Below are positions 1 through 10,103 of a stretch of DNA of 64,000 nt, piece after piece; the stretch's first letter is position 1; the number at the start of each line of letters is the position of its first letter. Position numbers and translations under genes: made by a program. The stretch comes from Xanthobacteraceae bacterium. Its GTDB lineage: Bacteria > Pseudomonadota > Alphaproteobacteria > Rhizobiales > Xanthobacteraceae. The stretch lies in NCBI GenBank assembly GCA_022844205.1, contig JALHMF010000003.1:310001-374000 (forward strand), written 5' to 3'. Below the pieces are notes generated by a model. That model was not told the origin of the DNA, made no database searches, and was given only the letters and a program-made list of their open reading frames with translations.

Positions 1-167
1 CCTGCCGGGCCGCTCGGCCCTCGCGATTGGTCGGGAAACGGATCAGCCTTTCGTTACGGGCGGGGCGGGCTTGGTTAATCCGCCTGAATTCGTCACAGGA
101 AATTTGCACAACGCCCAAACGCCCGCTTGCGGAGTCGGGCGTCGAGGTCTAACCAGTCGCTTTCAGG

Positions 168-1121
168 ATGAACATTCGAACGACAGCCGGATTCACGCTG
201 AGCCAGAAGCACCTGCTCGGCATTGAAGGGCTATCGGCTGGCGATATCACCGGCCTCCTCGACCTTTCCGAAGAATTCGTCGAACTGAACCGCCGGGTCG
301 AGAAGAAGACCGCGACGCTGCGCGGGCGAACCCAGATCAACCTGTTCTTCGAGTCCTCCACCCGCACGCAGGCGAGTTTCGAAATCGCGGGCAAGCGCCT
401 CGGCGCCGACGTCATGAACATGTCGGTCGCCTCCTCCTCCATGCGCAAGGGCGAAACGCTGCTCGACACCGCGGCCACCCTGAACGCCATGCACCCCGAC
501 CTGATCGTGGTGCGGCATCACGCTTCCGGCGCGGTGGAACTGCTCTCGCAAAAAGTGGAATGCTCGGTCATCAATGCCGGCGACGGCGCGCACGAACACC
601 CGACCCAGGCGCTGCTCGACGCCCTCACCATCCGCCGCAACAAGGGCGAGCTTTCAAGGCTGACGGTCGCGATCTGCGGCGACATCATGCACAGCCGCGT
701 CGCCCGCTCGAATATCCTGCTCCTGAACACGATGGGGACGCGCGTGCGGGTCGTGGCGCCGACGACGCTCCTCCCCGCGCACATCGAACGGCTCGGCGTC
801 GAGGTTCACCGCGACATGCGCGAGGGCCTGCGCGGGGCCGACATCGTGATGATGCTGCGCCTGCAGCGCGAACGCATGAGCGGCTCGCTCATTCCCTCGT
901 CCAAGGAATATTTCCACTACTACGGCCTCGATACCACCAAGCTGAAATTCGCCAAGCCCGACGCGCTCGTGATGCACCCCGGCCCGATGAACCGTGGCGT
1001 CGAGATCGACAGCGCGGTCGCCGACGGCGCGCAATCGCTCATTCAGGAACAGGTCGAAATGGGCGTCGCCGTCCGCATGGCGGTGCTGGAAGCGCTCGCG
1101 CGGAATTTGCCGAATGCGTGA
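168..1121 (+). CDS. pyrB: Aspartate carbamoyltransferase catalytic subunit
   Basis: This enzyme condenses carbamoyl phosphate with L-aspartate to N-carbamoyl-aspartate, the first committed step of pyrimidine synthesis, in the cytosol. The 317-residue protein has the usual length. The carbamoyl-phosphate loop SSTRT is at residues 63-67, the lysine of the mobile SMRKGE loop is near 94, the HPTQALLD motif is at 144-151, and MHPGPMNRG is near residue 270. The next gene is a pyrC-like gene about 200 bp downstream, which is the usual pairing for ATCases that assemble with a dihydroorotase-like subunit. No regulatory pyrI gene is visible. The identity is very secure. Confidence 0.97.
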   Translation: MNIRTTAGFTLSQKHLLGIEGLSAGDITGLLDLSEEFVELNRRVEKKTATLRGRTQINLFFESSTRTQASFEIAGKRLGADVMNMSVASSSMRKGETLLDTAATLNAMHPDLIVVRHHASGAVELLSQKVECSVINAGDGAHEHPTQALLDALTIRRNKGELSRLTVAICGDIMHSRVARSNILLLNTMGTRVRVVAPTTLLPAHIERLGVEVHRDMREGLRGADIVMMLRLQRERMSGSLIPSSKEYFHYYGLDTTKLKFAKPDALVMHPGPMNRGVEIDSAVADGAQSLIQEQVEMGVAVRMAVLEALARNLPNA

Positions 1122-1138
1122 GTCCTTCTATGCGCGCT

Positions 1139-1228
1139 CATCCTTCGAGACGTGCCGCCGCCCTCATCCTGAGGAGCGAGCGAAGCGAGCGTCTCGAAGG
1201 ATCGGCGGCGGCACTCCTCAGGATGAGG
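1139..1228. repeat. Dispersed palindromic repeat, family A copy 1
   Basis: An inverted repeat built from the arms CATCCTTCGAGACG and CCTCAGGATGAGG, with a short internal palindrome, fills the pyrB-pyrC gap. Related copies lie near 14346, 20411 and 29476. This looks like a REP-type mobile palindrome, transcribed within the pyrB-pyrC unit. Confidence 0.8.
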
Positions 1229-1234
1229 CGCGCA

Positions 1235-1324
1235 ATGCCTGACGCCCTCACGCTCGGCATGTTCTACGCGCTGACCTGGTTCTGGCGCGGCGTGTTCCAG
1301 TCGGGCCTGGACCGGGGAAACTGA
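1235..1324 (+). CDS. Possible 29-residue small protein
   Basis: A short reading frame between the repeat and the pyrC-like gene encodes a 29-residue peptide with a hydrophobic aromatic centre (MFYALTWFWRG). Its stop codon ends one base before the pyrC start. No convincing ribosome-binding site is seen. It may be a small membrane peptide or a chance frame, and only conservation in relatives would settle this. Confidence 0.25.
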   Translation: MPDALTLGMFYALTWFWRGVFQSGLDRGN

Positions 1325-1325
1325 A

Positions 1326-2627
1326 ATGGTGTCTGACCGCCGCCCGATCCTGCTGACGAACGCGCGCGTGATCGATCCCTCGCGCGATCTCGACCAGACC
1401 GGCGACGTGCTGATCGCCGATGGCGTGATCAAGGAAGCCGGGAAGAACATCCGCTCGGCGGGCGTGCCCGAGGGCGCCGAGGTGATCGATTGTTCCGATC
1501 TCGTCGTCGCACCGGGCCTTGTCGATATGCGCGCCTTCATCGGCGAGCCGGGCGCCGAGCATCGCGAAACGCTCGCCTCCGCAAGTCTTGCGGCCGCGGC
1601 CGGCGGCGTCACCACGGTCGTCTGCCAGCCGGAGACCGATCCGCCGATCGACGATCCGGCGACGGTGGATTTCGTGATCCGGCGCGCACGCGACACCGCC
1701 ATCGTCCACATTCATCCGATGGCGGCACTGACGAAAAAGCTCGAAGGCAAGGAGATGACCGAGTTCGGCCTCCTGCGTTCGGCGGGGGCCGTCGCCTTCA
1801 CCGACGGCATGAAGAGCGTGATGAACGCACAGGTGTTCCGCCGCGCCCTCATCTACGCCGCCGATTTCGATGCACTCATCGTTCACCACACGGAAGATAC
1901 GAATTTGGTCGGCGACGGCGTGATGAACGAAGGCGAGTATGCAGCGCGCCTCGGCCTGCTTGGCATTCCCACCGCATCGGAAACGATCATGCTGGAACGC
2001 GACGTGCGCCTCGTCGTGGAAACGGAGTGCCGCTACCACGCGGCCTGCATCACCTGCGAGGCGTCCCTAGAGGTGCTGCGCCGCGCGAAGGACAAGGGCT
2101 TGCCTGTTACCGCGTCGGCGTCCATCAACCATGTCGCGCTGAACGAGATCGACATCGGCAGCTATCGCACCTTCCTCAAGGTGTCGCCGCCCCTTCGCGG
2201 GGAACAGGACCGGCAGGCGCTGGTCGCGGCCATCAAGGAGGGATTGCTTGATGCGATCGTCTCCGATCACAATCCCCAGGACGTGGAGACAAAACGCCTC
2301 CCCTTCGCGGAGGCCGCCTCCGGTGCGGTTGGTCTGGAGACAATGCTGCCGGTCGGCCTGCGGCTCGTGCATGACGGTTCGCTGCCGCTCTTGCAGCTGA
2401 TCAAGGCGCTCTCGACGCGGCCCGCGGAACTTCTGGGTATTCAGGGAGGCAGCCTGCGCGCGAACGCACAGGCGGACGTGATCGTATTCGATCCCGATGT
2501 GCCATGGGTGCTGAATCGCGCAACCCTGAAATCACGCTGCAACAACTCGCCTTTCGACGAGGCAAAGCTGACAGGGCGCGTGCTGCGGACCATCGTTGCC
2601 GGACGCACCGTCTATGAGTACGTTTAG
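1326..2627 (+). CDS. pyrC: Dihydroorotase-like protein (PyrC family, HxH motif lost)
   Basis: This 433-residue amidohydrolase-fold protein of the long (PyrC/PyrX) dihydroorotase class sits directly after pyrB. Active members close N-carbamoyl-aspartate to dihydroorotate using two metals held by a His-x-His pair in the sequence PGxxDxHxH. Here that stretch (residues 63-76) reads PGLVDMRAF, so Arg69 and Phe71 replace both histidines. The later INHVALNE and SDHNP segments remain. By analogy with Pseudomonas PyrC', it may be a non-catalytic partner that stabilises PyrB, with a separate active dihydroorotase elsewhere. A GGGGAAA ribosome-binding site precedes the ATG. The family is certain but catalytic activity is doubtful. 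Confidence 0.92.
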   Translation: MVSDRRPILLTNARVIDPSRDLDQTGDVLIADGVIKEAGKNIRSAGVPEGAEVIDCSDLVVAPGLVDMRAFIGEPGAEHRETLASASLAAAAGGVTTVVCQPETDPPIDDPATVDFVIRRARDTAIVHIHPMAALTKKLEGKEMTEFGLLRSAGAVAFTDGMKSVMNAQVFRRALIYAADFDALIVHHTEDTNLVGDGVMNEGEYAARLGLLGIPTASETIMLERDVRLVVETECRYHAACITCEASLEVLRRAKDKGLPVTASASINHVALNEIDIGSYRTFLKVSPPLRGEQDRQALVAAIKEGLLDAIVSDHNPQDVETKRLPFAEAASGAVGLETMLPVGLRLVHDGSLPLLQLIKALSTRPAELLGIQGGSLRANAQADVIVFDPDVPWVLNRATLKSRCNNSPFDEAKLTGRVLRTIVAGRTVYEYV

Positions 2628-2814
2628 CACTCCCGCTCCTGTTCGAAATTTCTAAAAAATTCTATGCCGCCTCGATGCCGGCGCCGATCCGCTGCAGAAG
2701 CCTGTAACCCAGGAAGCGCTCGCCTTGCGTGTGCGTGAAATGCTTGACGCCAAAGGCCTCCGTCGCTGACCCTGTAGCGGCGGCATCATTAGCGTCCGCG
2801 GCTGGGGGAATTTG

Positions 2815-3411
2815 ATGCTGACAGTCTGGACCGGACTTGCCGCCCTCGCCTTCGGCTATCTCCTCGGCTCTGTCCCGTTCGGCCTCATCTTTACCCGCAT
2901 GGCCGGGCTTGGCGATGTGCGCAAGATCGGCTCCGGCAATATCGGCGCCACCAACGTGCTGCGCACCGGCAACAAGAAGATCGCCGCCGCAACCCTGCTT
3001 GCGGACCTGCTCAAGGGCACGGCTGCGGTCGTCGTCGCGGACAAATTCTTCGGACGCGATGCGGCACTCGTGGCGGGACTCGGTTCTTTCCTTGGCCATC
3101 TTTATCCCGTGTGGCTGAATTTCCGGGGCGGAAAAGGTGTCGCCACCTACATCGGCGTGATGCTTGGCCTGTTCTGGCCGGCGGCACTGGTATTCGGGAT
3201 TGTGTGGGCGGCGGTCGCGGCCCTCACCCGTTATTCATCCCTGTCGGCGCTCACAGCGAGTGCGGCGTCGCCCGTATTCCTGTTCACGCTCAATCTCATT
3301 CCCGAAGCAGCCCTCATCGCGGCCCTCACGCTAGTCGTCTTCCTGAAGCATCACGCCAATATCGGCCGATTGCTGGCGGGCACCGAACCAAGGATAGGCT
3401 CGCGCGGATGA
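2815..3411 (+). CDS. plsY: Acyl-phosphate:glycerol-3-phosphate acyltransferase PlsY
   Basis: PlsY is an inner-membrane enzyme that transfers an acyl group from acyl-phosphate to glycerol-3-phosphate, starting phospholipid synthesis. About 198 residues form several membrane segments, with the family loops GSVPFG near the N-terminus, [11 protein letters not shown], and FRGGKGVAT. Two starts are possible, TTG at 2812 or ATG at 2815; the ATG was chosen because its spacing from the GGGGGAA site is better. The stop overlaps the dprA start (ATGA), so the two genes are probably translationally coupled. The identity is secure. Confidence 0.95.
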   Translation: MLTVWTGLAALAFGYLLGSVPFGLIFTRMAGLGDVRKIGSGNIGATNVLRTGNKKIAAATLLADLLKGTAAVVVADKFFGRDAALVAGLGSFLGHLYPVWLNFRGGKGVATYIGVMLGLFWPAALVFGIVWAAVAALTRYSSLSALTASAASPVFLFTLNLIPEAALIAALTLVVFLKHHANIGRLLAGTEPRIGSRG

Positions 3412-4532
3412 ACGAGCGGCGCTCCTTCGTCAAACTATCCGACACGCAGCGCCTCGACTGGTTACGCCTCATTCGTTCCGAAAATGTCGGGCCGCGCACG
3501 TTCCGGGCGCTCATCAACCAATATGCCGCTGCTTCGAAGGCAATCGAAAACCTCGGCGACCTCGCGCGCCGGGGCGGACGCAGCGATCTGCGGATCGCGA
3601 GCCGTGCCGAAGCCGAAGTGGAGATGGCGGAAGCAAAACGCCACGGCGTCCGCTTCATCGCCGTCGGCGAGGAGGAATATCCCGCGCGCCTGCGGGAGAC
3701 GGAAGACGCGCCCCCGCTCCTCGCCGTGCGCGGACAGATTTCGGCGCTCACCCGCGACGGCATCGCGATTGTCGGCGCGCGCAACGCCTCGGCGGCGGGC
3801 GTGCGTTTCGCGGCGAAGCTCGCACGCGACATCGGCGAAGCGGGATACGTGATCGTCTCCGGCCTTGCGCGCGGGATCGATTCCGCCGGGCACAGCGCGT
3901 CACTTGCGACCGGCACCGTAGCCGTACTCGCGGGCGGCCACGACAGGATTTATCCAGCGGAACATTTCGGGCTGCTCGAAGAAATCCTGAAGACGGGTGC
4001 CGCCGTTTCCGAAATGCCGATGGGCTGGGAGCCGCGCGCCCGCGACTTTCCTCGCCGCAACCGCATTATCGCCGGGATGTCGGTCGGCATTATCGTAGTG
4101 GAGGCAGCCGAACGTTCCGGCTCGCTGATCACAGCAAGGCTGGCGGTGGAAATGGGCCGCGAAGTTTTCGCGGTGCCGGGTTCACCGATCGATCCACGAT
4201 CGAGCGGCACCAACCGGCTGCTGAAGCAAGGGGCGACACTCATCACGTCCGCCGAGGACGTCCTGGAAGCGGTGGCGCCGATTCTTCGAAGAGCAAAACC
4301 ACCCGCGAAAATGCGCGAGCCGCCGGAGGACGAGCAACCATCCCCGCCCGCGGAAGCGAGCGATACGCTGCGAATGAAAGTTTCACGCCTGCTCAGTCAC
4401 ACACCCGTGTCGATCGATGAACTCGCCCGTCTGGCCGATGCACCCGCGGGCGCGGTGCAGATCGTCTTGCTGGAAATGGAACTCGCCGGCCGCCTAGCGC
4501 GTCACGGTGGCGGCCTCGTTTCGCTGGCGTGA
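3408..4532 (+). CDS. dprA: DNA-processing protein DprA
   Basis: DprA binds single-stranded DNA entering during transformation and loads RecA. The 374-residue protein has an N-terminal helical segment ([15 protein letters not shown]), a Rossmann-like core with [23 protein letters not shown] and [11 protein letters not shown], and a C-terminal winged-helix segment after a charged proline-rich linker. The start was placed at the ATG overlapping the plsY stop. An open frame continues upstream to 3111 but only reads plsY in another frame. The gene order plsY-dprA-topA is common in Rhizobiales. Confidence 0.95.
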   Translation: MNERRSFVKLSDTQRLDWLRLIRSENVGPRTFRALINQYAAASKAIENLGDLARRGGRSDLRIASRAEAEVEMAEAKRHGVRFIAVGEEEYPARLRETEDAPPLLAVRGQISALTRDGIAIVGARNASAAGVRFAAKLARDIGEAGYVIVSGLARGIDSAGHSASLATGTVAVLAGGHDRIYPAEHFGLLEEILKTGAAVSEMPMGWEPRARDFPRRNRIIAGMSVGIIVVEAAERSGSLITARLAVEMGREVFAVPGSPIDPRSSGTNRLLKQGATLITSAEDVLEAVAPILRRAKPPAKMREPPEDEQPSPPAEASDTLRMKVSRLLSHTPVSIDELARLADAPAGAVQIVLLEMELAGRLARHGGGLVSLA

Positions 4533-4534
4533 GT

Positions 4535-4744
4535 TCAATCCGGCAGATCGGACTTGCTGCCAGCGGTACGGGTCGCTTCGAGCTGAATCAGCTCAAGCAG
4601 GTAGCTCAGCGTCGCGAGATCGTGCCGCGACACCAGCTTGTTTAAATCGCGCGCCATCGTAGCTACATAGGCCGCGACATCCTCCGCCGAGGCGGATGGT
4701 GTCGTATCAGTCTCATATGCCCGCGCGCCTTCTGCGGTCGTCAT
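4535..4744 (-). CDS. Small conserved hypothetical protein
   Basis: This 69-residue acidic, helix-rich protein has no signal peptide or membrane segment. Its middle part (DLNKLVSRHDLATLSYLLE) resembles short proteins seen next to topA in related Rhizobiales, but no function is known to me. It is convergent with dprA and its stop lies two bases past the dprA stop. A GAGGCA-like ribosome-binding site precedes the ATG. Confidence 0.7.
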   Translation of the reverse strand: MTTAEGARAYETDTTPSASAEDVAAYVATMARDLNKLVSRHDLATLSYLLELIQLEATRTAGSKSDLPD

Positions 4745-4960
4745 TTTGGTCTGCCTCTTGGCCTAACGCCTTCCTCAAGGACGCGAGAATCATCTTAAAT
4801 CACCGGTAGGGTTCAATCAATAACTCTCGTATGGGTTGTATTCAAATTACTCCGTCAACAGGCCTCAATTTGACTTGCCACCCTCAAATGGCCTAGTTCG
4901 CCGCGCACGCGCGGGATGAACCCGCGCTTTTTGCTGATTCCGGAACCCTAAATAGCCCTG

Positions 4961-7660
4961 ATGAATGTCGTCATTGTCGAGTCGCCCGCAAAGGCGAAAA
5001 CGATCAATAAATATCTCGGCCCCGGCTTCGAGGTGCTGGCTTCCTACGGGCATGTACGGGACCTGCCGCCGAAAGACGGCTCCGTTTCCCCCGACGACGA
5101 TTTCAAAATGCTCTGGCAGGTCGATGCCAAAGCCCAGAAGCGCATGAACGAGATCGCGGCCGCCGTGAAAGGCGCCGACAAGCTGATCCTCGCCACCGAC
5201 CCCGACCGCGAAGGCGAAGCGATTTCCTGGCATGTGCTGGAAATCCTCAAGGAAAAAAAGGCGCTGGACGGCAAGAAGATCGAGCGGGTCGTATTCAACG
5301 CGATCACGAAGCAGGCCGTCGCCGACGCGATGGCGAACCCGCGCGAGATCGATGCGGCCCTGGTTGACGCTTATCTCGCCCGCCGCGCCCTGGACTATTT
5401 GGTGGGCTTCACCCTTTCGCCGGTTCTCTGGCGAAAGCTGCCCGGCTCGCGTTCCGCGGGACGCGTGCAGTCTGTTTCGCTGCGTCTCGTCTGCGACCGC
5501 GAACTGGAGATCGAAAAATTCCAGCCGAAGGAATACTGGTCGATCGCGGCCCTGCTGGCGACCCCGCGCAACGAGACTTTTGAAGCGCGCCTCGTCGGCG
5601 CCGACGGCAAGAAGATCACGCGCCTCGACATCGGCTCCGGCGACGAAGCGGCCGCCTTCAAGCGCGATCTCGAAACCGCGCAGTTCAAGGTGGCATCCGT
5701 CGAGTCAAAACCGGCGAAGCGCAATCCCTACGCGCCCTTCTCCACCTCCACGATGCAGCAGGAAGCAAGCCGCAAGCTTGGCTTCGCGCCGGCGATCACG
5801 ATGCGGGTCGCCCAGCGCCTGTATGAAGGTGCCGACATCGGCGGAGAGACGGTCGGCCTCATCACCTATATGCGCACCGACGGCATCGAACTCGACGGCA
5901 GCGCCATTGCCGGCGCCCGCCGCGTGATCGAAGCCGAGTACGGGGCGAATTACGTTCCCGCCAGCCCGCGCGTCTACAAGAACAAGTCGAAGCACGCGCA
6001 GGAAGCGCACGAAGCCGTGCGCCCGACGGATCTGTCGCGCAAGCCAAAGGATGTGGCGCGCTACCTCGAATCCGATCAGGCCAAGCTCTATGAACTGATC
6101 TGGCTGCGGACGATCGCGAGCCAGATGGAATCCGCCGAAATGGAACGCACCACGGTGGACATCAGCGCGAATGTCTCGGGCCGCGCGCTCGACCTGCGCG
6201 CCACCGGCACGGTCATCAAGTTCGACGGCTTCCTGGCGCTGTATCATGAAGATCAGGACGACCCGACCGGCGACGACGAAGACGCGAACCGCCTGCCGGA
6301 AGTGAAGCAGGGCGAGACGCTTTTGAGGCGCGAGATCAAGGCCGACCAGCACTTCACCGAGCCGCCTCCCCGCTTCTCGGAAGCTTCGCTCGTGAAGCGC
6401 ATGGAAGAACTCGGCATCGGCCGGCCTTCGACCTACGCCTCGACGCTGCAGGTGCTGCGCGACCGCGGTTACGTGCGGATCGACAAGAAACGCCTCATTC
6501 CGGAAGACAAGGGCCGCGTCCTCACCGTGTTCCTGGAGTCCTTCTTTCGGCGCTATGTCGAATACGATTTCACCGCGAGCCTCGAAGAAAAGCTCGACGA
6601 GATCGCCAATCACGACCTCGACTGGAAAGTAGTGTTACGCGAATTCTGGAAGGACTTCATCGCGGCCGTCGATGAAATCAAGGACCTGCGCATCACGCAT
6701 GTGATCGACGCACTCGACGAGGTACTGGAGCCGCACATCTTTCCGGCGAAGGAAGACGGCACCGACCCCCGCCTGTGCCCGACCTGCGGCAACGGCCGCC
6801 TCGGCCTGAAGATGGGACGCTTCGGTTCATTCGTCGGCTGTTCGAATTATCCCGAATGCCGTCACACCCGTCCGCTGAACGACTCCAGCGGCGTCAGCGG
6901 CACGAAAGTGCTCGGCACCGATCCGAAAACCGGTCTTGAGGTCACGCTGCGCGGCGGCCGCTTCGGTCCTTATGTGCAGCTTGGCGAAGCGGTTGAGGGC
7001 GAGAAGCCCAAACGCGCGGGCCTGCCGAAGGGCAGCGATCTCGATGCGGTCGATCTCGATTTCGCGCTCGGCTTGCTGGCCTTGCCGCGCGATGTCGGCG
7101 CGCATCCCGAGGACGGCGAGATCATCATCGCCGGCATCGGCCGCTTCGGCGCCTATGTGAAGCACGGCCCGATGTATGCGAACCTGGAAGAAGGCGATGA
7201 GGTCATGAATATCGGCCTCAACCGCGCGGTCGTGCTACTCGCTGAAAAGGCCGCCCGGCCTTCACGCAAAAGAGGTGCGCCCGCCGGCACGCCGCTGGGC
7301 GAGCATCCGGCCCTCGGCGGTCCGGTCACCCGCCATGACGGCCGTTATGGTCCTTATGTGAAGCACGGCAAGATCAACGCGACGATCCCGGACAATATCG
7401 ACCCGCTCGCCATCACGCTCGATCAGGCGGTCGAACTCATCAAGGCGCGCGCCGAGAAAACCGGCGTGAAGCAGAAGGCGGAGAAGAAGCCGAAGGCTGC
7501 AAGGGCCGCCAAGGCCAAGAAGGAAAAACCGGCGCCGGCGATACGCGAGAAGCCCGCCACGAAAGCGAAGTCCGCCGCCAAGCCGAAGAAGAAAAAAGCG
7601 AAAGCCGAAGCAGGCGCCACGCCGGTGCCCAAGACCGAACCGGAACCGGTTCAGGATTAG
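4961..7660 (+). CDS. topA: DNA topoisomerase I
   Basis: This type IA topoisomerase relaxes negative supercoils through a 5'-phosphotyrosine intermediate. The 899-residue protein starts with the TOPRIM domain (VIVESPAKAKTI near residue 5, TDPDREGEA near 80). The catalytic tyrosine lies in GLITYMRTDG at about residue 303. A four-cysteine zinc finger (CPTCGNGRLG through CSNYPEC) begins near residue 607 and is followed by repeats of the type RFGPYV/RYGPYVKHG. The last 80 residues are a Lys/Ala/Pro-rich tail, typical of alphaproteobacterial TopA. The 216-bp gap upstream probably holds its promoter. Confidence 0.97.
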   Translation: MNVVIVESPAKAKTINKYLGPGFEVLASYGHVRDLPPKDGSVSPDDDFKMLWQVDAKAQKRMNEIAAAVKGADKLILATDPDREGEAISWHVLEILKEKKALDGKKIERVVFNAITKQAVADAMANPREIDAALVDAYLARRALDYLVGFTLSPVLWRKLPGSRSAGRVQSVSLRLVCDRELEIEKFQPKEYWSIAALLATPRNETFEARLVGADGKKITRLDIGSGDEAAAFKRDLETAQFKVASVESKPAKRNPYAPFSTSTMQQEASRKLGFAPAITMRVAQRLYEGADIGGETVGLITYMRTDGIELDGSAIAGARRVIEAEYGANYVPASPRVYKNKSKHAQEAHEAVRPTDLSRKPKDVARYLESDQAKLYELIWLRTIASQMESAEMERTTVDISANVSGRALDLRATGTVIKFDGFLALYHEDQDDPTGDDEDANRLPEVKQGETLLRREIKADQHFTEPPPRFSEASLVKRMEELGIGRPSTYASTLQVLRDRGYVRIDKKRLIPEDKGRVLTVFLESFFRRYVEYDFTASLEEKLDEIANHDLDWKVVLREFWKDFIAAVDEIKDLRITHVIDALDEVLEPHIFPAKEDGTDPRLCPTCGNGRLGLKMGRFGSFVGCSNYPECRHTRPLNDSSGVSGTKVLGTDPKTGLEVTLRGGRFGPYVQLGEAVEGEKPKRAGLPKGSDLDAVDLDFALGLLALPRDVGAHPEDGEIIIAGIGRFGAYVKHGPMYANLEEGDEVMNIGLNRAVVLLAEKAARPSRKRGAPAGTPLGEHPALGGPVTRHDGRYGPYVKHGKINATIPDNIDPLAITLDQAVELIKARAEKTGVKQKAEKKPKAARAAKAKKEKPAPAIREKPATKAKSAAKPKKKKAKAEAGATPVPKTEPEPVQD

Positions 7661-7695
7661 CCAGGTCTCTTTTCGCCCTACAATATTATATAAAA

Positions 7696-7778
7696 TGTCA
7701 TGTCCCGCGAAGGCGGGGCATCCAGTATACAATGGACATAGTCGGTTACTGGATCGTCCGCTTCCGCGGACGATGACA
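7696..7778. repeat. Dispersed palindromic repeat (REP-like, family B variant)
   Basis: An imperfect palindrome begins TGTCATGTCCCGCGAAGGCGGG and ends CGTCCGCTTCCGCGGACGATGACA, with a central CCAGTATAC/GGTTACTGG pair. It fills the topA-rnr gap. The rnr frame runs open through it, so a start upstream would translate the repeat. Confidence 0.75.
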
Positions 7779-7796
7779 ATGCTGATGGAATTCCGA

Positions 7797-10103
7797 GTGA
7801 CCCAAAAGAAAAAAACCAAGCAACCGAAATCCCAAACGCCCCCGACCCGCGAGCAATTGCTCGCCTTCATCCAGAGCCGCGGCGGCGAGGCGAACAAGCG
7901 CGAGATCGTGCGTGCATTCCGTCTGGATGCCGTCGGCAAGCGGATGCTGAACGCGCTCCTGCGCGACATGCGCAATGAAGGCCGTCTCTCCGGCAAGAAG
8001 CGCCGTTTCCATGTGGCGGGCGAACTGCCGTCCGTCGTTGTCGCCGACATCACCGGCCGCGACCATGACGGCGAGATGATCGCCGAGCCTTCGGAATGGG
8101 ATGAAGCCGAGCACGGCACGGCCCCGAAAATCCGCATTGTGTTCGGGCGGAAACCCGAAGGCCCCGCCCCCGGCGTCGGCGACCGCGTGCTGGTGCGTAC
8201 GGAGAAAAACGAGGCGGGCGACGAGATCAGCCACTCGGGCCGCATCATCAAGACGATGGAAAAAGCCCGGGTGCAGGCGATCGGCATTTTTCGCCGCGCT
8301 CCCGGCGGGGGAAGGCTCCAGCCGGTCGACAAGAAAAGTCTCGGCCGTGAAATGCACATCGCCAAGGAACATGACGGCGGCGCCGAGGACGGCGATCTCG
8401 TCTCGGTCGACGTGCTCACGCATCGGGCTTACGGTTTGCCGACCGCGCGCGTACGCGAACGTCTCGGCTCGATGAAGTCCGAAAAAGCCGTGAGCCTGAT
8501 CGCGATCCACCTGCACGGTATCCCGAACCAGTTTCGCGGCGACACACTCGCGCAGGCTGAAGCGGCAAGACCCGCCGGCCTTTCGGGACGCGAGAACTGG
8601 ACGACGCTGCCGCTTGTCACCATCGATCCGCCCGATGCCAAGGACCACGACGACGCCGTGTTCGCGGTGAAGGACCACGACCCCGCCAATGCGGGCGGCC
8701 ATATCGTGACCGTCGCCATTGCCGATGTCGCCCATTTCGTGACGCCGGGCTCCGCACTCGACCGCGAGGCCTATGAGCGCGGCAACTCCACCTATTTCCC
8801 CGACCGCGTCGTGCCGATGCTGCCGGAGAAATTATCCGGCGATCTCTGCTCGCTTCGTCCCGCACAGGATCGCGCCGCCCTCGCCGTGCGCATGATCATC
8901 GGCGCCGACGGCCGCAAGCGGCGTCATTCCTTCCACCGCATCATGATGCGTTCGCGCGCGCGGCTGCATTACGTGCAGGCGCAGGCAGCGATCGAGGGCC
9001 GCACCGACACGGTGACAGACCCGCTGATGGATGAGATCATTGCACCGCTCTATGCCGCTTACCGCACCGTCGCAAAAGCGCGCGATCTGCGTGCGCCGCT
9101 CGCCCTTGACATTCCCGAACGAAAAATCCTGCTTAGGCCCGACGGCACCGTCGATCGCGTGACGACACCGGAGCGACTGGACGCCCATCGCCTGATCGAG
9201 GAATTCATGATCATGGCGAATGTCGCAGCGGCCGAAACCTGCGAGGCCAAGCGCGTGCCGCTGATCTATCGCGTGCACGACGCGCCTTCGCTGGAAAAAA
9301 CGGCTGCATTGCGCGAATTCCTGGAAACGATCGGGCTGAAAATTCCGAAATCCGACCAGCTTCGCCCCGAGGATTTCAACCGTATCCTCATGCGCGCAAA
9401 GGACACCGATCTGGAGCGGCTCGTGCATGACGTGGTGCTGCGCAGCCAGGCACAGGCGGAGTATTCATCCACGAACTACGGCCATTTCGGCCTGCAACTG
9501 AAACGCTACGCGCATTTCACTTCACCCATACGGCGCTACGCCGATCTTGTCGTGCATCGGGCGCTGATCCGCTGCCTCGGATTGGGCGACGGCGCCTTGC
9601 CGGATGGAACGACGCCGGAATCGCTGGCCGAAGTCTCCGCCCGCATTTCCGCCTCCGAGCGCCGCTCGATGGTGGCCGAACGCGAGACGGTGGATCGCCT
9701 GATCGCGAATTTCCTCGCTGACAAAGTAGGGGCCACGTTCCGCGGACGCATTTCGGGTGTCACCCGCGCCGGCCTGTTCGTGAAGCTCGACGACACGGGT
9801 GCCGACGGCTTCATTCCCGCGCGCACGCTCGGCGCCGATTTCTTCCGCTACGAGGAAGGCCATCACGCGATGGTCGGTGAGCGCAGCGGCGAAACGCACC
9901 GGCTCGGTGACCATGTGGACGTGAAGCTCGTGGAGGCGATTCCCTTCGCCGGCGCGCTGCGCTTCGAGCTTCTCTCCGAAGGGCGTTTTGACGTGAAATT
10001 CTCGGGCAAAAGCGGGCGTGGCAAACGGACGCCGGGGGATCGCAACAAGAAGCCCGGTCCCGTACATTACCGGAAATTCGCCCGCGGGAAACGCCGCCGA
10101 TGA
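7797..10103 (+). CDS. rnr: Ribonuclease R (3'-5' exoribonuclease)
   Basis: RNase R is a processive RNase II-family exonuclease that degrades structured RNA. The protein has an N-terminal winged-helix segment (TREQLLAFIQSRGGEANKRE), cold-shock-like OB domains, the RNB catalytic domain with DPPDAKDHDDAV carrying the metal-binding aspartates, a C-terminal S1 domain (GATFRGRISGVTRAGLFVKL) and a basic tail. I chose GTG at 7797 (768 residues), behind TGGAATTCC. In-frame ATGs at 7779 and 7785 are alternatives, and earlier codons lie inside a repeat. The stop overlaps the next start (ATGA). Confidence 0.93.
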   Translation: MTQKKKTKQPKSQTPPTREQLLAFIQSRGGEANKREIVRAFRLDAVGKRMLNALLRDMRNEGRLSGKKRRFHVAGELPSVVVADITGRDHDGEMIAEPSEWDEAEHGTAPKIRIVFGRKPEGPAPGVGDRVLVRTEKNEAGDEISHSGRIIKTMEKARVQAIGIFRRAPGGGRLQPVDKKSLGREMHIAKEHDGGAEDGDLVSVDVLTHRAYGLPTARVRERLGSMKSEKAVSLIAIHLHGIPNQFRGDTLAQAEAARPAGLSGRENWTTLPLVTIDPPDAKDHDDAVFAVKDHDPANAGGHIVTVAIADVAHFVTPGSALDREAYERGNSTYFPDRVVPMLPEKLSGDLCSLRPAQDRAALAVRMIIGADGRKRRHSFHRIMMRSRARLHYVQAQAAIEGRTDTVTDPLMDEIIAPLYAAYRTVAKARDLRAPLALDIPERKILLRPDGTVDRVTTPERLDAHRLIEEFMIMANVAAAETCEAKRVPLIYRVHDAPSLEKTAALREFLETIGLKIPKSDQLRPEDFNRILMRAKDTDLERLVHDVVLRSQAQAEYSSTNYGHFGLQLKRYAHFTSPIRRYADLVVHRALIRCLGLGDGALPDGTTPESLAEVSARISASERRSMVAERETVDRLIANFLADKVGATFRGRISGVTRAGLFVKLDDTGADGFIPARTLGADFFRYEEGHHAMVGERSGETHRLGDHVDVKLVEAIPFAGALRFELLSEGRFDVKFSGKSGRGKRTPGDRNKKPGPVHYRKFARGKRRR

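Noticed and set aside
7695-7796. Longer N-terminus for ribonuclease R starting at the first in-frame codon
   Set aside because: The extra codons read a dispersed palindromic repeat; the later GTG with TGGAA spacing fits better and gives normal length.
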